A stretch of 64,000 nt of DNA, taken from positions 4,286,934 through 4,350,933 of the forward strand of contig NC_019703.1 in the NCBI RefSeq assembly GCF_000317045.1, in the 5' to 3' direction. Shown in pieces: positions 1 to 10,548 of the stretch. Numbering within the stretch: position 1 is the first letter of the stretch; each line of letters opens with the position of its first letter. The position numbers were made by a program, and so were the translations under genes. The stretch is from Geitlerinema sp. PCC 7407 (GTDB taxonomy: Bacteria; Cyanobacteriota; Cyanobacteriia; PCC-7407). Under the pieces are notes generated by a model that worked only from the letters and a program-made list of their open reading frames with translations, did not search any database and was not told the DNA's origin.

Positions 1-53
1 AGCAGAGCAATAGTTTAGAGTAGAAAATGAGCTGAGCGATTAAGAGACCTTAT

Positions 54-401
54 ATGGTGTTTAACCCTGACTTTCTCGGTACCCACAGCGAAGAAGGCCA
101 AGCCAACCCCCTCCTGAAGTATCTTCAGCACCAGTCTCCAGAGGTGCTGGCTCGGGTGGCGCGCTCTGCCAGTCCAGAAATCAAGCAAATCATCTCTCAG
201 AATGTCCAGGGTTTGGTCGGGATGCTGCCCTCGGAGCACTTCAACGTTCAAATCACCACCGACCGAGAAAATCTGGCCGGTCTACTCGCCTCTGCCATGA
301 TGACGGGCTATTTTCTGAGCCAAATGGAGCAGCGCATGCAGCTAGAAGCTAGCCTAACGGGCTCGTTCTCTTTGTCCAAAGACGGCAAGGATGACGCTTA
401 G
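54..401 (+). CDS. DUF760 family protein
   Basis: This small soluble protein of 115 residues has the look of the DUF760 family, which is found in cyanobacteria and plant plastids and has no firmly assigned reaction. The conserved core runs from about residue 19 to 100 and includes the stretches NPLLKYLQHQSPEVL and QNVQGLVGMLP, followed by the hydrophobic LLASAMMTGYFL segment. It ends in a short charged tail. There is no signal peptide or clear membrane segment. The ATG at 54 is preceded only by a weak purine run (AAGAGA). The gene faces the Deg protease convergently, with about 55 bp between stops. The family assignment is recognition from memory of the motif pattern. Confidence 0.75.
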   Translation: MVFNPDFLGTHSEEGQANPLLKYLQHQSPEVLARVARSASPEIKQIISQNVQGLVGMLPSEHFNVQITTDRENLAGLLASAMMTGYFLSQMEQRMQLEASLTGSFSLSKDGKDDA

Positions 402-455
402 GCTCCAAGGAGTGTCTGAACAGGAAGTCCCGAGCCCCCTAGAAAAGATTACGCA

Positions 456-1652
456 TCAGTTGCCTTCTACTGGAAACTGACCCGGTCGTACTGCGATCGC
501 CACAGCCTGGCCAGCGCGATTGATCTCCAGCTTCAGATCTTTGCCAATTTCGCTAGACTCGACGATCACCTGGACCTCTGAGGCATTGTTAACCGTCTTG
601 CCATTGACTTTCACAATCACGTCTCCGGGCTGCAAATCCGCCTGGGCCGCCGGCGAACCCTCAAGCACCCGCACAATCAGCACGCCCTGATCACGGGCAA
701 TATTGATCGGCAGCTCGCCCGTTTCGTTGAAGTCTTTGCGCAGGTCTGCGGTCAAGCTCATCATCTGAATGCCCAAGAAGGGATGCTCTGCCCGTCCCTT
801 CGTGACCAGCTGATCGGCAATCCGCAGTGCCGTCTCAATAGGAATTGCAAACCCCAGGCCCTGAGCGTCGGCCCGAATCGCGGTGTTGATCCCGACCACT
901 TCCCCGCGATCGTTGAGGAGGGGGCCGCCGGAGTTGCCGGGGTTGATAGCCGCATCGGTCTGAATGAAGCTCACGCGCTTGTCCGGCACGCCCACCTGGG
1001 AGCTCGAGCGGCCAATGGCGCTAATGATGCCAGCAGTGACGGTATTGTCGAGGCCCAGGGGATTGCCAATGGCGATCGCCCATTGTCCTGGCATCAAACT
1101 ATTCGACCGGCCAATGGACACCGTCGGCAAATCCGACGCCGAAATCTTGATCACGGCCACATCCGTCACCGGATCGGTCCCGACCACCCGCCCGTCCAGC
1201 TGCCGCCCGTCCTTGAGCGTCACCTTGACAACATCTGTGCCCGAGACCACGTGGGCATTGGTAATCAGTCGGCCATCCTCTGAGAGAATAAACCCAGAGC
1301 CCGTGCCGCGCTCGACGCGTTCTTGAGGCTCCGGGATTGCATTACCAAAAAAGCGCTTGAGCAGCGGATCTTGCAGAGCGCCGGTCAGGTTGTTGCTGAC
1401 GGTGCGCGAGGCGTCGATGCGGACCACTGCTGGACCTACTCGCTCCACCGCCTGGGCAATGAAGTTGGGGTTGCCCCCTTGGGCCGGCACTCGAGCCGCC
1501 GTCTCCTGCTGCGATCGCCGATTGAGCACTACCGGCACCACAGAAGCACTTGGCTGCGGACTGCTCCAGTAGCGGCTTCCCACCAGTCCTGCACCGCCCC
1601 CCAGCGCCAACAGAGCCAAATAAATTCCTAACTGCTTTGCCGAAACGCTCAT
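456..1652 (-). CDS. Deg/HtrA-family serine protease (HhoA/HhoB type)
   Basis: This is a trypsin-fold serine protease with one C-terminal PDZ domain, the usual layout of cyanobacterial HhoA/HhoB/HtrA proteins that handle misfolded periplasmic or thylakoid-lumen proteins. Residues 1-27 form a signal peptide or membrane anchor (LGIYLALLALGGGAGLVGS). The catalytic triad is visible: His134 in TNAHVV, Asp164 in TDVAVI and Ser241 in GNSGGPL. The PDZ domain covers roughly residues 290-390 and contains GSPAAQADLQPGDVIVKVNG. The length of 398 is normal for the family. Which of the three cyanobacterial paralogues it matches cannot be decided by eye. It is transcribed alone, convergent with the DUF760 gene. 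Confidence 0.93.
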   Translation of the reverse strand: MSVSAKQLGIYLALLALGGGAGLVGSRYWSSPQPSASVVPVVLNRRSQQETAARVPAQGGNPNFIAQAVERVGPAVVRIDASRTVSNNLTGALQDPLLKRFFGNAIPEPQERVERGTGSGFILSEDGRLITNAHVVSGTDVVKVTLKDGRQLDGRVVGTDPVTDVAVIKISASDLPTVSIGRSNSLMPGQWAIAIGNPLGLDNTVTAGIISAIGRSSSQVGVPDKRVSFIQTDAAINPGNSGGPLLNDRGEVVGINTAIRADAQGLGFAIPIETALRIADQLVTKGRAEHPFLGIQMMSLTADLRKDFNETGELPINIARDQGVLIVRVLEGSPAAQADLQPGDVIVKVNGKTVNNASEVQVIVESSEIGKDLKLEINRAGQAVAIAVRPGQFPVEGN

Positions 1653-1732
1653 GGTCTAACTTCCTAACCCATAGCTGCGGCAGTGAACCGCTTTTCCAAT
1701 GTAATCAAAAAAATTTGTGGCTTGGGTCGTCT

Positions 1733-3007
1733 TCAAAACACGAAACGTCCAGTCATACCAAAGCTGGGGCTAAAGTGAGTACTGAAGGCGACATTCAGGT
1801 TTTCGAGGGTTTTGACAAGCCACTCTACCGTGGCATGCGTACAGGTTTCGTAATGCTTGAACAGGAGCGAAAAGCGGCGCTCGAGATAGGGCTTAGCCTG
1901 TCGGCAGATCAGCAGCAGCTTGAGCAGCAGGCTGACCGTTGCAGTCGCTCCTAGGTTGGTCGTCAGGTCCAGGAAAACTAGGTGGTGGGGCTTTTGAGGG
2001 CTGGCCACCAAAAAGTCGAGCAGGCGGCGCACGGTCCGAACACGCAAAAGTTCGTTGGGCGGCTCAAACTCAGACTGAGCTAAGCAAGCGCTGAGGTGCG
2101 ATCGCAGTTTTTGGTTGAACTGGTGACTGCCGTAGTCTGTATCCACTGAGGCCGTTAGATACTCATACAGATCGTCTTTGAAGGTCCGATAGTTGCGGGC
2201 TTGGCTGCTGTAGACCACAAAGTTTTGGGCCAGGTCCCGGCAGGTTCGCCCTTGGGCCACGGGCTCCATAAACTCTCGCAGAGCAGTGTTGAGCTCGTAG
2301 TCTGTCAGGAGCGTGGGATTGGTGACGGAGTGAATAATGCGCTCAGGCTGAGGTACAAGTAGGCCGCTCGCGCGATCGTGCGATCGCCGCTGCTGGTAGG
2401 TGATGTAGCGCGACAAATCAACGTCAAACTTGCGCTGAGCCTGGGTCTGGATTTGCTGAATAGCGTGGCGCTGCTCGATGCCTTCGTCCTCGCTCAGCAG
2501 GCAGTGCCGATAAAGGTAGGGATAGCGCGGAATCAAAATGCCGAGGGGCTGGGTGTTGAGGCTCTCTGGGGACGCGGCATTTTGCTGTACGAGCACCTGG
2601 GCGAGGCGGCGCAGGGCCAGATACTGCTCTGTTTTGATAAATTGCCGAATGAGCTCACGCAGGCGCTTGGTGATGGCTGTGCGGATTTGGCTCGTGGGAG
2701 TCTGCTCAAAAAGATCGACTAGGTCTGCGATCGCCGGTTGAAAGCGGATTTGGGTTTGCCAGCGGTTGATTAGGATATAGCAGCAGCGGTTGAGCACAAA
2801 GCGGAAGCGCTGCTCCGCCAAGGGCGAAGACACAATTTGGCAGAGTAGGTGCCACACCTCGCGATCGGGGTAACCGATGCCCTCTACAAACAGGCATCGA
2901 AAACGCTCAATCATCTGCTGAGGAGACTCTTGCGCCACTAACTCGATCCAGTGGCTATACAGCTGCTCCTCAGGACTCGTTGGGCGGCCATAGTCGTGTG
3001 GTATCAC
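1733..3007 (-). CDS. Conserved cyanobacterial protein of unknown function
   Basis: This 424-residue protein is predicted to be soluble and largely alpha-helical, with many Arg, Gln and Leu residues. There is no signal peptide or membrane segment. I do not recognise a catalytic motif. The reading frame is long and uninterrupted. It begins at a GTG with a good ribosome-binding site (GGAGG, about 9 bases upstream), which supports a real gene. The C-terminal part (about residues 330-415) has hydrophobic helices such as VSLLLKLLLICRQAKPYLERR that could form a helical-repeat surface. The gene lies downstream of rpaA on the same strand but is separated by 412 bp and a likely terminator, so it probably has its own promoter. 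Confidence 0.75.
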   Translation of the reverse strand: MIPHDYGRPTSPEEQLYSHWIELVAQESPQQMIERFRCLFVEGIGYPDREVWHLLCQIVSSPLAEQRFRFVLNRCCYILINRWQTQIRFQPAIADLVDLFEQTPTSQIRTAITKRLRELIRQFIKTEQYLALRRLAQVLVQQNAASPESLNTQPLGILIPRYPYLYRHCLLSEDEGIEQRHAIQQIQTQAQRKFDVDLSRYITYQQRRSHDRASGLLVPQPERIIHSVTNPTLLTDYELNTALREFMEPVAQGRTCRDLAQNFVVYSSQARNYRTFKDDLYEYLTASVDTDYGSHQFNQKLRSHLSACLAQSEFEPPNELLRVRTVRRLLDFLVASPQKPHHLVFLDLTTNLGATATVSLLLKLLLICRQAKPYLERRFSLLFKHYETCTHATVEWLVKTLENLNVAFSTHFSPSFGMTGRFVF

Positions 3008-3419
3008 CGGGTATTACCTCCGCGAGTGCCTAAGCACCCATGCTTCTGAGCGGGAACGTGCGCGCAGCAAGCTTTAGACCAAATCATCACAAAAGACGCC
3101 TAGACGTACTAACCCCCGGCAAAAGCTCCCAGTAGAGCTTTTTGGACAATGCTACAGGTTAGCGCCAAGACTAACAGGGGCGCACAGGTGCACGGTGGAT
3201 ATAAGGGAACTTGTCAGCAGCAACAGACATTGGAACAACGGTCAGAGCTGTTGGCTTGACGATGCCATCCGACAATATAACACTCGCCCTTTTTGCGATC
3301 GCTGACCGAGTGGACAGTTTTGCAGCCCTGTCCCAGCACAGGAGCGATCGCCTCTGACCTTCGTCGCCAGCCTTCCCGAATTCGCTCGAGAGTCGCTCCA
3401 ATGCTCTTAGCTTCAGCGA
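3008..3419. other. Intergenic region between rpaA and the hypothetical gene
   Basis: This 412-bp stretch holds the 3' side of rpaA, a terminator-like hairpin at 3121-3142 and the upstream region of the hypothetical gene. A 76-codon frame on the minus strand (3171-3401) begins only at TTG, has no recognisable family and is not counted as a gene. I see no other structured RNA here. Confidence 0.6.
3121..3142 (-). terminator. Probable intrinsic terminator for rpaA
   Basis: AAAAGCTC (3121-3128) and GAGCTTTT (3135-3142) form a perfect 8-bp stem with a 6-base loop and a T run on either strand. On the minus strand it would end the rpaA transcript with a 3' untranslated region of roughly 280 bases. 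The stem is A/T-heavy at its base, so efficiency is uncertain. Confidence 0.5.
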
Positions 3420-4175
3420 TTAGCTGGCCGCCTGCTCATTCGCCGTTTCGTCGGTCTCCACATAGGTTTGGCCACTATTGGGCAACTCCAGGCAGTACCC
3501 GGCACCATAGACCGTCTTGATATAGCGAGGATGGCGAGGATCGGGCTCTAGCTTTGTGCGCAGGTGGCGGATGTGCACCCGAATCGTTTCGATATCATCA
3601 TCCGGATCGTAACCCCACACCTCCTTGAGGATTTCACTCGGCGACACCGTTTGGCCGTGGCGCTGGAGCAAGCAGTGCAGCAGCTCAAACTCCAAATGAG
3701 TCAGCTTCACCGTTTGGGAAAACCAGATAGCCTCAAAGCGCTCCGGAATCAGCGTCAACGGGCCATAGTTGAGGATCTCGCTGTGCTTGGCTGCTTGGGG
3801 AATGCGATCGGTCCGACGCAGCAGCGCCCGCACCCGAGCCAGCATTTCTTCGACTTCAAAGGGCTTGGTGAGATAGTCATCGGCCCCAGCATTGAACCCT
3901 TCAACCTTATCCTGGGTTTGGCCGAGAGCCGTCAGCATCAATACGGGAATGTCAGAGGTACGCTCATCGCGTCGGAGCCGCTGGCACACCGTAAAGCCGT
4001 CCACGCGGGGCAGCATGAGATCCAGCATGATCAGATCGGGCGCTAGCTGCACGGCGAGGGCCTGACCTTTGATGCCATCCTCGGCTTGAGTCACTTCGTA
4101 GCCAGCCATTTCTAAGTTGATTGCGACCAATTCGGAAATGGCGGGGTCATCATCGATGACGAGTATTCGAGGCAT
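3420..4175 (-). CDS. rpaA: Response regulator RpaA (circadian output, OmpR family)
   Basis: This is a two-domain OmpR/PhoB-type regulator: receiver domain at about residues 3-118 and winged-helix DNA-binding domain at about 150-240. The acidic pocket is DDD near residues 9-11. The phosphoacceptor Asp lies in [12 protein letters not shown] (about residue 52), with the Thr in MLTALGQT and the Lys in [10 protein letters not shown]. The linker and effector stretches [18 protein letters not shown] and [19 protein letters not shown] match what I recall of RpaA rather than the paralogue RpaB. RpaA is phosphorylated by SasA and relays KaiC timing to genome-wide promoters; a sasA gene is present at 59.2 kb. 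The ATG at 4175 is preferred over the GTG directly before it. The gene appears monocistronic. Confidence 0.88.
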   Translation of the reverse strand: MPRILVIDDDPAISELVAINLEMAGYEVTQAEDGIKGQALAVQLAPDLIMLDLMLPRVDGFTVCQRLRRDERTSDIPVLMLTALGQTQDKVEGFNAGADDYLTKPFEVEEMLARVRALLRRTDRIPQAAKHSEILNYGPLTLIPERFEAIWFSQTVKLTHLEFELLHCLLQRHGQTVSPSEILKEVWGYDPDDDIETIRVHIRHLRTKLEPDPRHPRYIKTVYGAGYCLELPNSGQTYVETDETANEQAAS

Positions 4176-4310
4176 CACTAATTAAGAATGAAACAGCTGT
4201 TTATTATTACGGCTCGCTAAGAACCATCACAGGGATACTAAGAATCCTGTACAGATTATAAGCAGATCTTTTGAAGGCGACGGTGAGCCGCAGACGACAC
4301 TTCATCACTT

Positions 4311-5366
4311 TTAATAACCTATTTTCGGGCGGATCCAGTCAAGGACTCGATTCCAGGCCCACCAAGGATCGCGATCGCCATATTGTTGCTGGCAGCGACG
4401 GCTACTGAAGTAGCCCACATGACCGCCATATTGGGTGAGGGCTAGGGTAATTGCTGAATTGCCTGCGCACGCAGCTTTTAGATCCGCTGCAACGGACGGA
4501 TCAAATAGGGGATCATCTGCCGCATACAAAATCAAGGTTGACTTGTTTAAAACGGGCAAGATGGGCAAAGGACTAGAAGCGTCGTAGTATTCCTCTACCG
4601 ATGCAAATCCTAGTCGCTCAATGACCAGTTCGTGATCGAAGCCCCGAATGCTGTTGGCTCGCTCGATGGCTGCTGGATCGAAGTGGCCGGGATGCTGATC
4701 ATGGAGCTGCCACGCCAGTTTTTTGAGTCCTTTGGCGATCGCCTGCTCGAGGTAGCGGCCCAGGGGATGCCGAACCAAATAGGTCAAAGAGCGGTTGGAG
4801 TCGAGGTTTGGGCAGATCACCGCTCCGCCGCCAATATCCCCAGACTCCAGGCCCAGGGCGGGCAGGGGCTCCATGACCTGAGCCGCTTTGACGCCCCACA
4901 GGGCGAGCTGGCCGCCCAGGGAGTAGCCGGTAAACCACAGCGGCGCGGGACAGCCCAGGGCCTTGGCCTGGGCGGCGATGCGCACGAAGTCTTCGCCTTC
5001 GTAGAGGCCGTCGGAGGTCAAGACCGGGGATAGCTCTGCGCTTTTGCCGTGGGCGCGCCAGTCAAAGAGGACCACGGCAAAGCCTTGGGCGTAGGCCTTG
5101 CGGCCCAAAATCCGCAGAAACCACTGGTTTTCGAGGGTGCCGGTGATGCCGTAGGTGCCGACGATGGTGGCCTTCGGATGCTCTGGGATGGCCACCCAGC
5201 CAAAGAGCGGAACGTCGCCAGCACCGGTAAAGTAGGCTTCCTGATAGGGCGGCTCGGGCTCGAGGGTGTGGGGCTCCCAGTGCTGGTCATTCCACAGGGC
5301 GGTGTACAGGGTCATGGCCAGCCCGCTGCGCAAAAACCAGGGCGGCGAAAAGGCGAAGGATTCCAT
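4311..5366 (-). CDS. YheT-like alpha/beta hydrolase
   Basis: This 351-residue protein has the alpha/beta hydrolase fold of the COG0429/YheT group, whose natural substrates are mostly unknown (esterase or lipase-like activity is expected). The nucleophile elbow is GYSLGG (residues 147-152, Ser149). The acid is probably Asp284 or Asp285 in YAADDPLFDP, and the base is His316 in YGGHVGYF. The complete triad argues for an active enzyme. There is no evident signal peptide. It lies 135 bp upstream of rpaA and 78 bp downstream of the phosphoesterase gene on the same strand, so loose co-transcription is possible. Some family members start at the second Met (residue 18), so the start is uncertain. Confidence 0.82.
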   Translation of the reverse strand: MESFAFSPPWFLRSGLAMTLYTALWNDQHWEPHTLEPEPPYQEAYFTGAGDVPLFGWVAIPEHPKATIVGTYGITGTLENQWFLRILGRKAYAQGFAVVLFDWRAHGKSAELSPVLTSDGLYEGEDFVRIAAQAKALGCPAPLWFTGYSLGGQLALWGVKAAQVMEPLPALGLESGDIGGGAVICPNLDSNRSLTYLVRHPLGRYLEQAIAKGLKKLAWQLHDQHPGHFDPAAIERANSIRGFDHELVIERLGFASVEEYYDASSPLPILPVLNKSTLILYAADDPLFDPSVAADLKAACAGNSAITLALTQYGGHVGYFSSRRCQQQYGDRDPWWAWNRVLDWIRPKIGY

Positions 5367-5444
5367 GAAGTTTTGTGACTGACTGGTTCTATTGTTAACG
5401 ACAAAGGGCGATCGCCGCAGAAAACGCCCAGGCCGCAGTCCTTC

Positions 5445-6740
5445 CTAGAGCAGGCGCAGCTGGGTGTTGCCGTCAGAGCGAACCGCCAAAGGGGCGATCG
5501 CCTCATCGGTGAGCGCGTCTTCCTCGTCCGTCACCTCCAGCAGCTGCTGGGCCGCCTCCAGCAAGTCAGCCTCGATATCTTGCAGATCTTCGCGGCTGGT
5601 GAGGTAGGTTTGCAGGGCACGCAGGGGATCTAGGCTGGCTTCGGCGGCCAGCTCGGGCAGCCGAGGTCGGGCCAACTGGCTGATCAGCTCGGGCTGAATG
5701 GTATAGCTGTGGGCCGCTTTGAGGGCTTGGTGCAGGACTTGGTTGTCGATTTGGTCGAGCTGCTCGGAGCGGACCTGGTAAATCAGCCGAATCACGGCCT
5801 CGGCGATCGGGGCTTTGGCGATCGCCTTGAGCAGGACCTCCTGGGGCTCGTCCTGGGTGGACACATCGACCCGGAGCGTGCGAAAAGGTCGCGCTGGCAC
5901 CGGACAAAACGCCATCGTCGTCTCGCCCCGCGCCAAGTTCACCAGCACATAGCCCTTCTCTTCGTCCTCTTCGCTAAAGTCCACCCGCTCCAGACTGCCG
6001 GGATAGACCACCGGCGGCGACTCGCACAGCACCTGATGGCGATGCACATGACCCAGGGCCACATAGTCAAAACAGGGCCGCGTCAGCAGCGCCAAAGGAA
6101 TCGTGAAACCCTTGCCCACCGCCAAAAATCGCTCGGCACCAAAGCGCGCTGTATCCGTCATCAAGTGTGCAAGCAGAACCGTCGGCACCGCCGGATCGAG
6201 CTGGCGAATTTCTCCTTCGAGGGCCACGCCTAGCCGATCGATCAAAAGCTGGCTGACGTCGGCTAGGGACATGCCTTCGGTTTCGGGGCGGGTCAGCAGG
6301 GTCGAGCGGGTCACCCAGGGCAGGGTGATCACCTGAACCGGGCCTTGGCGGGTTTCGAGGCGATGGGTCGTGAGGCGATCGCCCACCACAAAGCCCGGCA
6401 CCCCCAGGGTGCGATAAATGCACAGGCTCGCGCCGCCCTGGCCCTGGGAGTGCTGGTCGTGGTTGCCCACCAGCAGCACCGTGGGAATCTGGGCATCGAC
6501 TAGGCGGCGAAACTGGCTGGCAAAGGCCTCTTGGACGTAGGGCGGCGGCGTGGCATCCGGGAAGGCATCCCCGCCAAACAGCACCAGGTCCACGGGTTCC
6601 TTGATGGCGCGATCGATACAGAGGCGCAGGGTCGTGACAAAGTCTTCCAGGCGCGTGTTTAGGCCCGTTTCGGGATTGATGCGGCCGTGGGCAAAGCCGC
6701 TGCCCATATGAATATCGGAGAGATGGAGGACTTTGATCAT
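5445..6740 (-). CDS. SbcD/Mre11-like metallophosphoesterase
   Basis: This is a calcineurin-like phosphoesterase of the DNA repair exonuclease group (COG0420). The metal-binding motifs appear in order near the N-terminus: LSDIHMG (residues 7-13), LFGGDAF, VGNHDQH, then LLAHLMTD and GHVHRH. The C-terminal part (about residues 270-431) is the cap and helical region and is less conserved. SbcD normally works with the SbcC ATPase to process hairpins and double-strand ends, but no sbcC is adjacent, so it may act alone or with a distant partner. I place the start at the ATG giving MIKVLHLSD. An upstream in-frame ATG would add nine residues unlike the family. Confidence 0.85.
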   Translation of the reverse strand: MIKVLHLSDIHMGSGFAHGRINPETGLNTRLEDFVTTLRLCIDRAIKEPVDLVLFGGDAFPDATPPPYVQEAFASQFRRLVDAQIPTVLLVGNHDQHSQGQGGASLCIYRTLGVPGFVVGDRLTTHRLETRQGPVQVITLPWVTRSTLLTRPETEGMSLADVSQLLIDRLGVALEGEIRQLDPAVPTVLLAHLMTDTARFGAERFLAVGKGFTIPLALLTRPCFDYVALGHVHRHQVLCESPPVVYPGSLERVDFSEEDEEKGYVLVNLARGETTMAFCPVPARPFRTLRVDVSTQDEPQEVLLKAIAKAPIAEAVIRLIYQVRSEQLDQIDNQVLHQALKAAHSYTIQPELISQLARPRLPELAAEASLDPLRALQTYLTSREDLQDIEADLLEAAQQLLEVTDEEDALTDEAIAPLAVRSDGNTQLRLL

Positions 6741-7019
6741 GGCGATGAAGCCTCGGGCCTGGCCCAAGCGGGGGTCTGCGGATGTCGCCTACCACGCTAG
6801 CAAAGGAAACGAGCGCGCGACCGGGCGATCGCGGGATTCTACATCGCCCCAGCCCAAGGACTTGGCACGAATCTGGGGTTTCATCTGTATCAAAGCGGAG
6901 AGGGTCTGTATCTTTTGACATAGCCCCATGGAGCCCCAGAGAGTCTTTCAAACGCGGCCTTTCTCAGCCAACGCCTCTCTGGCCCTTGAATTTATGTCGT
7001 TTACTGCACTGGAATCGTT

Positions 7020-8747
7020 ATGAGCAAGCGCAAGCGTTTTGATAGCCGCTCTGGCAGCCCTTGGCGATCGCTGGCGGCCCTTGCCCTGGTTGTGGCCCCC
7101 ATGGTCGGGACAGACGCAGCCCTGGCCGAAAAGCCCGAACACCGCAAGCAGCTCCTGGAAACCCGACGCTGCATCAGCTGCGACCTCAGCAACGGCGACT
7201 ATGGGCGGGCGAACCTCAGCGGCTTTGACCTGAGCAACAGCAACCTCGAGAACGCCGACTTCGAGAGCGCCGACCTGCAACGCACCGACTTTAGCAGCGC
7301 GAACCTGCGGCGGGCCGACCTGGAGCGGGCGGACCTAGAGCGGGCGGACTTTCAAAGCGCCATTCTCAACGGGGCAGACCTGAGCAACAGCGACTTGAGC
7401 TATGCCAACTTGAGCAATAGCGATCTGAGCTATGCCGACCTGTCGGGCAGCGACCTAGACGGCGCCAACTTTTGGGGCGCGAATCTTTTCCAGGCCAACT
7501 TCGATCGCACCAATCTGAGCAATATTTCTCTCAATGGGGCGCGCCTGGAAGGGGCCAACCTGAGCAATGCTTACTTGTCGGAGTACACGCTGCGATCGGC
7601 TCGCCTAAGCGGGGTCAACCTGCGGGGGGCCAACCTGAGTAACTTCAATCTCAATGGCGTCGATCTGAGCAATGCAGACCTCAGCGGGGCAAACCTGGCG
7701 GGCGCAAATCTGCGCGGGGCCAATCTGCGGGGCACCAACATTGACGGGGCGAACCTGAATGGCGCTGATCTGCGGGGGGCCGACGTGGACTTTCGCAGTG
7801 TGCCCACGGGGAATTTTCAGGCGGAGGCCAGTGACTTTAGCCGGTGGGGCGAGAGCCTGTTTCGGCGCGGGGACCAGCGGGGGGCGATCGCCTTTTACGA
7901 GCGCGCCTTGAGCCTGGAGCCCAACAATGTCGCCGTGATCGTCAGCCGGGGCAACGCTCTGCGCGCCATGCGGGACTATCCGGGAGCCCTGGCGGACTAC
8001 GAGCGGGCGATCGCCATCAACAGCAACTACGCCCCGGCCTACAACAACCGCGGCCTGGTCTATCGCTACCAAAACAACCTAGAAGGGGCGATCGCCGAAT
8101 ATGGCCGCGCCATCGAGGCAGACCCCAGCTACGCCGAGGCCTACAACAACCGGGCCTATGCCTACGCCGCCCAGCGCAACTACGAGCAGGTGATCGCCGA
8201 TGCGTCCCAGGCGATTCGCATCAACGGTAAGTACGCTGCGGCCTACAACGTGCGCAGCCTCGCCCGCTTCGAAAAAGGAGACTACCAGGGCGCCCTCGAA
8301 GACGGCCACCGCGCCATTGACTCCTCGGACGGGTACGCCGACGCCTTCTTTAACCGGGGTCGCGCCCGCCTGCGCCTGGGCGACCCGCGAGAAGCGACCA
8401 AAGACCTCGATCGCGCTATCGAGCTGAATGAAGGCATGGTGGACGCCTACTATTACCGGGGCCTCGCCCGCTTCGATCGCGAAAAATACGAGGACGCAGT
8501 CAAGGACTACGATCGCGTCCTCAGCCGCGACCCCAGCTACGCCGCCGCTTACCACCACCGGGGCTTGGCCTACCAGCAGCTCAAGAAAATGCCCCAGGCA
8601 ATCGCCGACTGGCAGCAGGCGATCGCCCTCTACGAGCGGCAAAGCAACATCGAGCAGCAGGACATCGTCCAAGCGCTGCTCGACCAGGTCCAGGGTCCAG
8701 GCACAGTTCCCAACCGCACCGTGCCGACGACTGCCCCAAGCCCCTAG
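7020..8747 (+). CDS. Exported pentapeptide-repeat / TPR protein
   Basis: The 575-residue product has a signal peptide (hydrophobic stretch about residues 18-34, likely cut near ALA-EKP). A short Cys-containing lead (RCISCDLS) opens a run of about 40 A(D/N)LxX pentapeptide repeats (residues 51-262), which should fold as a right-handed square beta-helix. The C-terminal half (about 280-555) is eight consecutive 34-residue TPR units of the AYNNRG...AIADYxxAI kind. The two repeat types together suggest a scaffold for protein contacts in the periplasm, lumen or cell surface; no enzyme motif is seen. Its promoter must lie in the 279-bp spacer shared with the divergent phosphoesterase gene. It is convergent with argJ and the stops are only 8 bp apart. 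Confidence 0.9.
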   Translation: MSKRKRFDSRSGSPWRSLAALALVVAPMVGTDAALAEKPEHRKQLLETRRCISCDLSNGDYGRANLSGFDLSNSNLENADFESADLQRTDFSSANLRRADLERADLERADFQSAILNGADLSNSDLSYANLSNSDLSYADLSGSDLDGANFWGANLFQANFDRTNLSNISLNGARLEGANLSNAYLSEYTLRSARLSGVNLRGANLSNFNLNGVDLSNADLSGANLAGANLRGANLRGTNIDGANLNGADLRGADVDFRSVPTGNFQAEASDFSRWGESLFRRGDQRGAIAFYERALSLEPNNVAVIVSRGNALRAMRDYPGALADYERAIAINSNYAPAYNNRGLVYRYQNNLEGAIAEYGRAIEADPSYAEAYNNRAYAYAAQRNYEQVIADASQAIRINGKYAAAYNVRSLARFEKGDYQGALEDGHRAIDSSDGYADAFFNRGRARLRLGDPREATKDLDRAIELNEGMVDAYYYRGLARFDREKYEDAVKDYDRVLSRDPSYAAAYHHRGLAYQQLKKMPQAIADWQQAIALYERQSNIEQQDIVQALLDQVQGPGTVPNRTVPTTAPSP

Positions 8748-8755
8748 GGCGATTC

Positions 8756-8760
<5 letters not shown>
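8743..8760. terminator. Short inverted repeat holding both convergent stop codons
   Basis: CCTAGG occurs at 8743-8748 and again at 8755-8760, and the two copies can pair with a 6-base loop. The TAG stops of the pentapeptide/TPR gene and of argJ each lie inside one copy. The stem is only 6 bp and has no T run, so any terminator role is weak inference. Confidence 0.3.
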
Positions 8761-10021
<1,261 letters not shown>

Positions 10022-10548
10022 GGTTTCTCCTTCACCGTCAGATTGCTTGAGAGCGGATTATATCAGCCTTTGAGCGATCGCTTGTGCCAGCGCAGCCGGG
10101 ACGCAAACCCCCACAAAAGGAAAAGGGGAGCCCCGCCAAAGCGAACCTCCCCTTACATCAGGGTGCATCTACTTATCACAGTATGCCATTGAGGGGGTGA
10201 GGGGTGATACCCCCTTTATCTAACTTTTAAGTTCGCCGCCAAAAGATCTGGATTCTCAGACATCCAAACATTTGGCCCAAACCCTCACCGGCCAAAGGTT
10301 CTAGCGCTGCCCAGCCAAGGGTCAATTGCGAAGATATAGAAGATCGCCGGAGCAACCCCCAACCGCAGCAGGGCCGGGGGCTGGCCCTTTGGGAGCTGAA
10401 CAGCACTCGATCGCGCCCAAACCCAGAGGCAGCGCGATCGCCCTCCGAAGCGCTTTGAGGCCCTTGGCGTGTCAACCAGATCGTGCTTCGATGGTATTCG
10501 TCCAAGTCCCGCCGGGACGCCCCTGGGAATTTCCTTCACGAGAAAGCC
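10022..10548. other. argJ-aspA divergent spacer
   Basis: This 527-bp spacer should carry both divergent promoters, though I could not assign -35/-10 boxes with confidence. It contains three inverted repeats: 10123-10154, 10192-10215 and 10370-10388 (AGGGCC/GGCCCT with a 7-base loop). The minus-strand open frames here have no recognisable product. The first two repeats are described as a candidate RNA. Confidence 0.6.
10123..10215. ncRNA. Candidate small RNA with two G/C-rich hairpins
   Basis: AAGGGGAG (10123-10130) pairs perfectly with CTCCCCTT (10147-10154). AGGGGGT (10192-10198) pairs with ACCCCCT (10209-10215), followed on the plus strand by a T-containing tail. Neither neighbouring gene ends here, so these hairpins do not terminate argJ or aspA. 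The layout of hairpin, linker, then terminator-like hairpin would suit a small RNA of roughly 100 bases on the plus strand. No known family (Yfr1, 6S, SRP RNA) was recognised. They could instead be leader structure of argJ on the minus strand. Confidence 0.3.

Noticed and set aside
3171-3401. 76-codon minus-strand frame just after rpaA
   Set aside because: Begins at TTG, no ribosome-binding site, no family likeness.
6067-6951. 294-codon minus-strand frame overlapping the SbcD-like gene
   Set aside because: Alternate frame on the same strand as a gene with intact phosphoesterase motifs; Pro/Arg-rich shadow.
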